A stretch of 64,000 nt of DNA, from contig JAOALC010000001.1 in assembly GCA_025153775.1 (NCBI GenBank), positions 744,001 through 808,000 on the forward strand. Reading direction: 5' to 3'. This document shows, in pieces, positions 62,117 through 64,000 of the stretch (position 1 is its first letter; each line of letters starts with the position of its first letter). The stretch comes from SAR92 clade bacterium H231. GTDB taxonomy: Bacteria; Pseudomonadota; Gammaproteobacteria; Pseudomonadales; Porticoccaceae. The notes beneath the pieces are model-generated. The model saw only the letters and a list, made by a program, of their open reading frames with translations. It was not told the DNA's origin and made no database searches. The translations under genes were made by a program, and so were the position numbers.

Positions 62117-62869
62117 ATGAAAGTACTGGTAGCCGTAAAGCGCGTTGTGGACTACAACGTCAAGGTTAGACCCAAATCTGATAACACTGATGTTGATTTG
62201 GCTAATGTAAAAATGTCTATTAATCCATTTTGTGAAATTGCCGTTGAAGAAGCTGTGCGCCTTAAAGAAAAGGGCGTGGCCACTGAGATCGTGGCGGTTT
62301 CTGTAGGGCCACAGCAGGCTCAGGAGCAGTTGCGTACCGCCCTGGCTCTGGGTGCTGATCGTGCCATTCTGGTGAACACTGATGATGTGCTCGAGCCTCT
62401 GGCCATTGCTAAGTGTCTGAAAGCTGTCTGCGACTCTGAGTCTCCAGATATTATTCTGATGGGCAAACAGGCTATTGATGGCGACAACAATCAGACGGGT
62501 CAAATGCTGGCTGCGCTGGCTGGTTATGGTCAGGCAACCTTTGCCTCTGAACTAACTATAGACTCAGGAAAGGCTACAGTGATGCGCGAAATTGACGGTG
62601 GCCTGCAGACTCTAGCGCTAAGTCTCCCTGCTATTGTGACAGCTGATTTGCGCCTTAATGAACCGCGCTACGCTTCGCTGCCCAATATTATGAAAGCTAA
62701 GAAAAAGCCTCTGGATATGTCAACTCCAGCCGACCTGGGTGTGGATACAGCGGCCCGAGTTAGCCTGCTGGGTGTAGAATTGCCCGCTGAAAGACAGGCG
62801 GGAATCAAGGTAGAAGATGTTGCCATGTTGGTGGATAAACTTAAAAATGAAGCGAAGGTGATCTCATGA
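62117..62869 (+). CDS. etfB: Electron transfer flavoprotein beta subunit
   Basis: EtfB pairs with EtfA to carry electrons from flavin dehydrogenases to ETF-QO. ATG 62117 (the third codon of the open frame) is chosen: the protein then begins [18 protein letters not shown] like its relatives, and AAAAGG lies 6 bases upstream; ATG 62111 is the alternative. The 250 residues include the AMP-binding [17 protein letters not shown] and the final [12 protein letters not shown] region. Its stop overlaps the etfA start (ATGA). Confidence 0.96.
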   Translation: MKVLVAVKRVVDYNVKVRPKSDNTDVDLANVKMSINPFCEIAVEEAVRLKEKGVATEIVAVSVGPQQAQEQLRTALALGADRAILVNTDDVLEPLAIAKCLKAVCDSESPDIILMGKQAIDGDNNQTGQMLAALAGYGQATFASELTIDSGKATVMREIDGGLQTLALSLPAIVTADLRLNEPRYASLPNIMKAKKKPLDMSTPADLGVDTAARVSLLGVELPAERQAGIKVEDVAMLVDKLKNEAKVIS

Positions 62870-63795
62870 GTATTCTAGTTATCGCTGAACACGACAATAG
62901 CAGCCTAAACATTGCTACCCTAAATTCTGTTGCTGCCGCTCAGGCTATTGGTGGTGATATAGATATTCTGGTGGCCGGTGAGTCCTGTCAGGATGCAGCT
63001 GCTCAGGCAGCCCAGGTTGCAGGTATAGCAAAAGTACTGGTTGCTGATAATAGTGCCTATGCCAATGCACTGGCGGAAAACGTCGCTCCTCTGATTGCTG
63101 AGCTGGGTGCCGGTTACAGCCATATTCTGGCGACATCTACCACCACAGCTAAAAACATTATGCCCCGGGCAGCAGCCTTGATGGATGTTCAGGCCATCTC
63201 TGATATCAGCGCTGTGGTTAGCGCCGATACCTTTAAGCGTCCTATCTATGCAGGCAACGTAATTGCTACTGTGCAGTCGTCTGACGCCATTAAGGTGCTG
63301 ACCGTGCGCGGAACGGCATTTGATGCAGCTGCAGCTGAAGGTGGGTCTGCTAGTATTGAGGCAGTGGGCTCGGCCCATGATACCGGGCTCTCAACCTTTG
63401 TGGGCGAGGAAGTTGCTGTATCCGATCGTCCGGAACTGACTGCTGCAGAGATTGTTATCTCTGGGGGCCGCGGTATGGGCAATGGTGAAAACTTCGATAT
63501 GCTCTACAGCATTGCCGACAAGTTGGGTGCTGCTGTTGGCGCATCGCGAGCTGCGGTGGATGCGGGTTTTGTTCCCAACGATATGCAGGTAGGGCAAACA
63601 GGTAAGATTGTGGCTCCAGACCTCTATGTTGCTGTGGGTATCTCAGGTGCAATTCAGCACCTGGCTGGTATGAAAGACAGCAAAGTGATTGTGGCCATCA
63701 ATAAAGATGAAGAGGCACCTATCTTCTCGGTCGCAGATTACGGTCTGGTAGCTGATCTATTTACTGCGCTGCCTGAATTTGAAACTGCTCTCTAG
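62866..63795 (+). CDS. etfA: Electron transfer flavoprotein alpha subunit
   Basis: EtfA holds FAD in the ETF heterodimer. The 309-residue protein has the C-terminal FAD-binding blocks [34 protein letters not shown] and [19 protein letters not shown], all diagnostic. It overlaps etfB by 4 bases and ends ahead of a strong terminator. With the divergent ETF-QO gene it completes the route from fatty acid beta-oxidation to ubiquinone. Confidence 0.97.
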   Translation: MSILVIAEHDNSSLNIATLNSVAAAQAIGGDIDILVAGESCQDAAAQAAQVAGIAKVLVADNSAYANALAENVAPLIAELGAGYSHILATSTTTAKNIMPRAAALMDVQAISDISAVVSADTFKRPIYAGNVIATVQSSDAIKVLTVRGTAFDAAAAEGGSASIEAVGSAHDTGLSTFVGEEVAVSDRPELTAAEIVISGGRGMGNGENFDMLYSIADKLGAAVGASRAAVDAGFVPNDMQVGQTGKIVAPDLYVAVGISGAIQHLAGMKDSKVIVAINKDEEAPIFSVADYGLVADLFTALPEFETAL

Positions 63796-63818
63796 GTTCA
63801 GATTGACAGCTGCTGTTT

Positions 63819-63846
63819 AAAAGGGCCCCGGCGGGGCCCTTTTTTT
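63819..63846 (+). terminator. Terminator of etfBA
   Basis: AAAAGGGCCCC and GGGGCCCTTTT form an 11-base stem with a 3-base loop, followed by T. It begins 24 bases after the etfA stop and touches the end of the next gene on the opposite strand. Confidence 0.93.
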
Positions 63847-64000
63847 AGGGTTGCGATTTTTCTTCGCCGGCTTCAGTGGTCGACTGAGTACTTTGCTGAG
63901 CAATCTCTTTTAAAAACTCTCTGCGCTCCTCAGGGCTCATATTGCGCACCTTTTCGCGTATCTCTCTCCTTCGCTCTTCTGGTAGTTGCTCGAAGGTATC
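63845..64000 (-). CDS. Partial protein, DUF3106-like, 3' end
   Basis: The minus strand is open from the right edge to a TAA at 63847-63845, giving the last 51 codons of a gene entering from the right. The peptide is charged, with two similar helical blocks, LPEERRREIREKV and MSPEERREFLKEIA, and a Ser/Thr/Gln-rich end. Repeated PEERR units are typical of short DUF3106-like periplasmic or exported proteins in gammaproteobacteria. The N-terminal part is not visible, so any signal peptide cannot be judged. Confidence 0.6.
   Translation of the reverse strand, partial: DTFEQLPEERRREIREKVRNMSPEERREFLKEIAQQSTQSTTEAGEEKSQP

Noticed and set aside
62920-63378. Minus-strand ORF of 152 codons inside etfA
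   Set aside because: Cys/His/Ser-rich antisense of a conserved gene with no independent support.

Overview
The window reads as a stretch of ordinary chromosome from a gammaproteobacterium, most likely a marine member related to the SAR92/OM60 (Cellvibrionales) group or another Pseudomonas-like lineage. This is inferred from gene content and order: pabC-mltG-tmk-holB-pilZ-tatD and msbA-lpxK-kdsB-ptp-murB follow Pseudomonas-type synteny, CysH is the iron-sulfur type, and ThrH and PilZ resemble their Pseudomonas counterparts. No phage, transposon, CRISPR array, toxin-antitoxin pair or defence gene was found. Non-ATG starts (TTG, GTG and one probable CTG) are frequent.

Layout. 1-6.0 kb: end of rnhB, a ketoacyl-ACP synthase III, dnaE and accA. 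6.0-11.8 kb: an unknown acidic protein, epmC, a 5'-3' exonuclease, pdxB, a small conserved-looking ORF, alaA and a DUF1499 membrane protein. 11.8-12.3 kb: tRNA-Glu and tRNA-Gly. 12.3-25.3 kb: patatin, flavodoxin, comEC, the lipid A/Kdo/peptidoglycan series msbA-lpxK-kdsB-ptp-murB, then alkB, avtA and pabB. 25.4-31.0 kb: GNAT, feoAB behind a Fur box, ygiQ and rsmE. 31.1-33.4 kb: tRNA-Arg, a two-repeat lipoprotein, an SPFH protein and tRNA-Ser. 33.5-38.7 kb: rne, a long structured intergenic region, rluC and a HAD phosphatase. 38.7-48.3 kb: maf and the large yceD-rpmF-plsX-fabD-fabG-acpP / pabC-mltG-tmk-holB-pilZ-tatD block. 48.3-55.3 kb: an MBL hydrolase, dimeric dUTPase, mdh, bcp, yajC, a PLP deaminase, an AGCS symporter, a 5'-nucleotidase and a small membrane protein. 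55.3-58.0 kb: a sulfur islet (TauE, cysB, cysH). 58.2-64.0 kb: thrH, a TetR regulator, DUF1285, and ETF-QO divergent from etfBA.

How the genes work together. Lipid synthesis runs through much of the window: AccA makes malonyl-CoA, FabD loads it onto AcpP, the KAS III near dnaE could start chains, FabG reduces them, PlsX passes acyl groups to phospholipid, and MsbA/LpxK/KdsB build lipid A and its Kdo core. FabF and FabH are absent from the fab cluster itself. EtfBA and ETF-QO carry electrons from acyl-CoA oxidation to quinone. PabB and PabC supply p-aminobenzoate for folate.

The strongest observations are regulatory, not new gene systems. Four growth-related promoters (accA, tRNA-Glu, yceD, acpP) carry the same GCGCGCC discriminator right after the -10 box. 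The tRNA-Ser promoter lies inside a perfect palindrome just past rne. A three-tier nested inverted repeat fills the gap before msbA. pdxB appears to start at CTG. I did not find a clearly undescribed multi-gene system; the duplicated lipoprotein at 31.4 kb and the unknown protein at 6.0 kb are the best candidates for new gene families.
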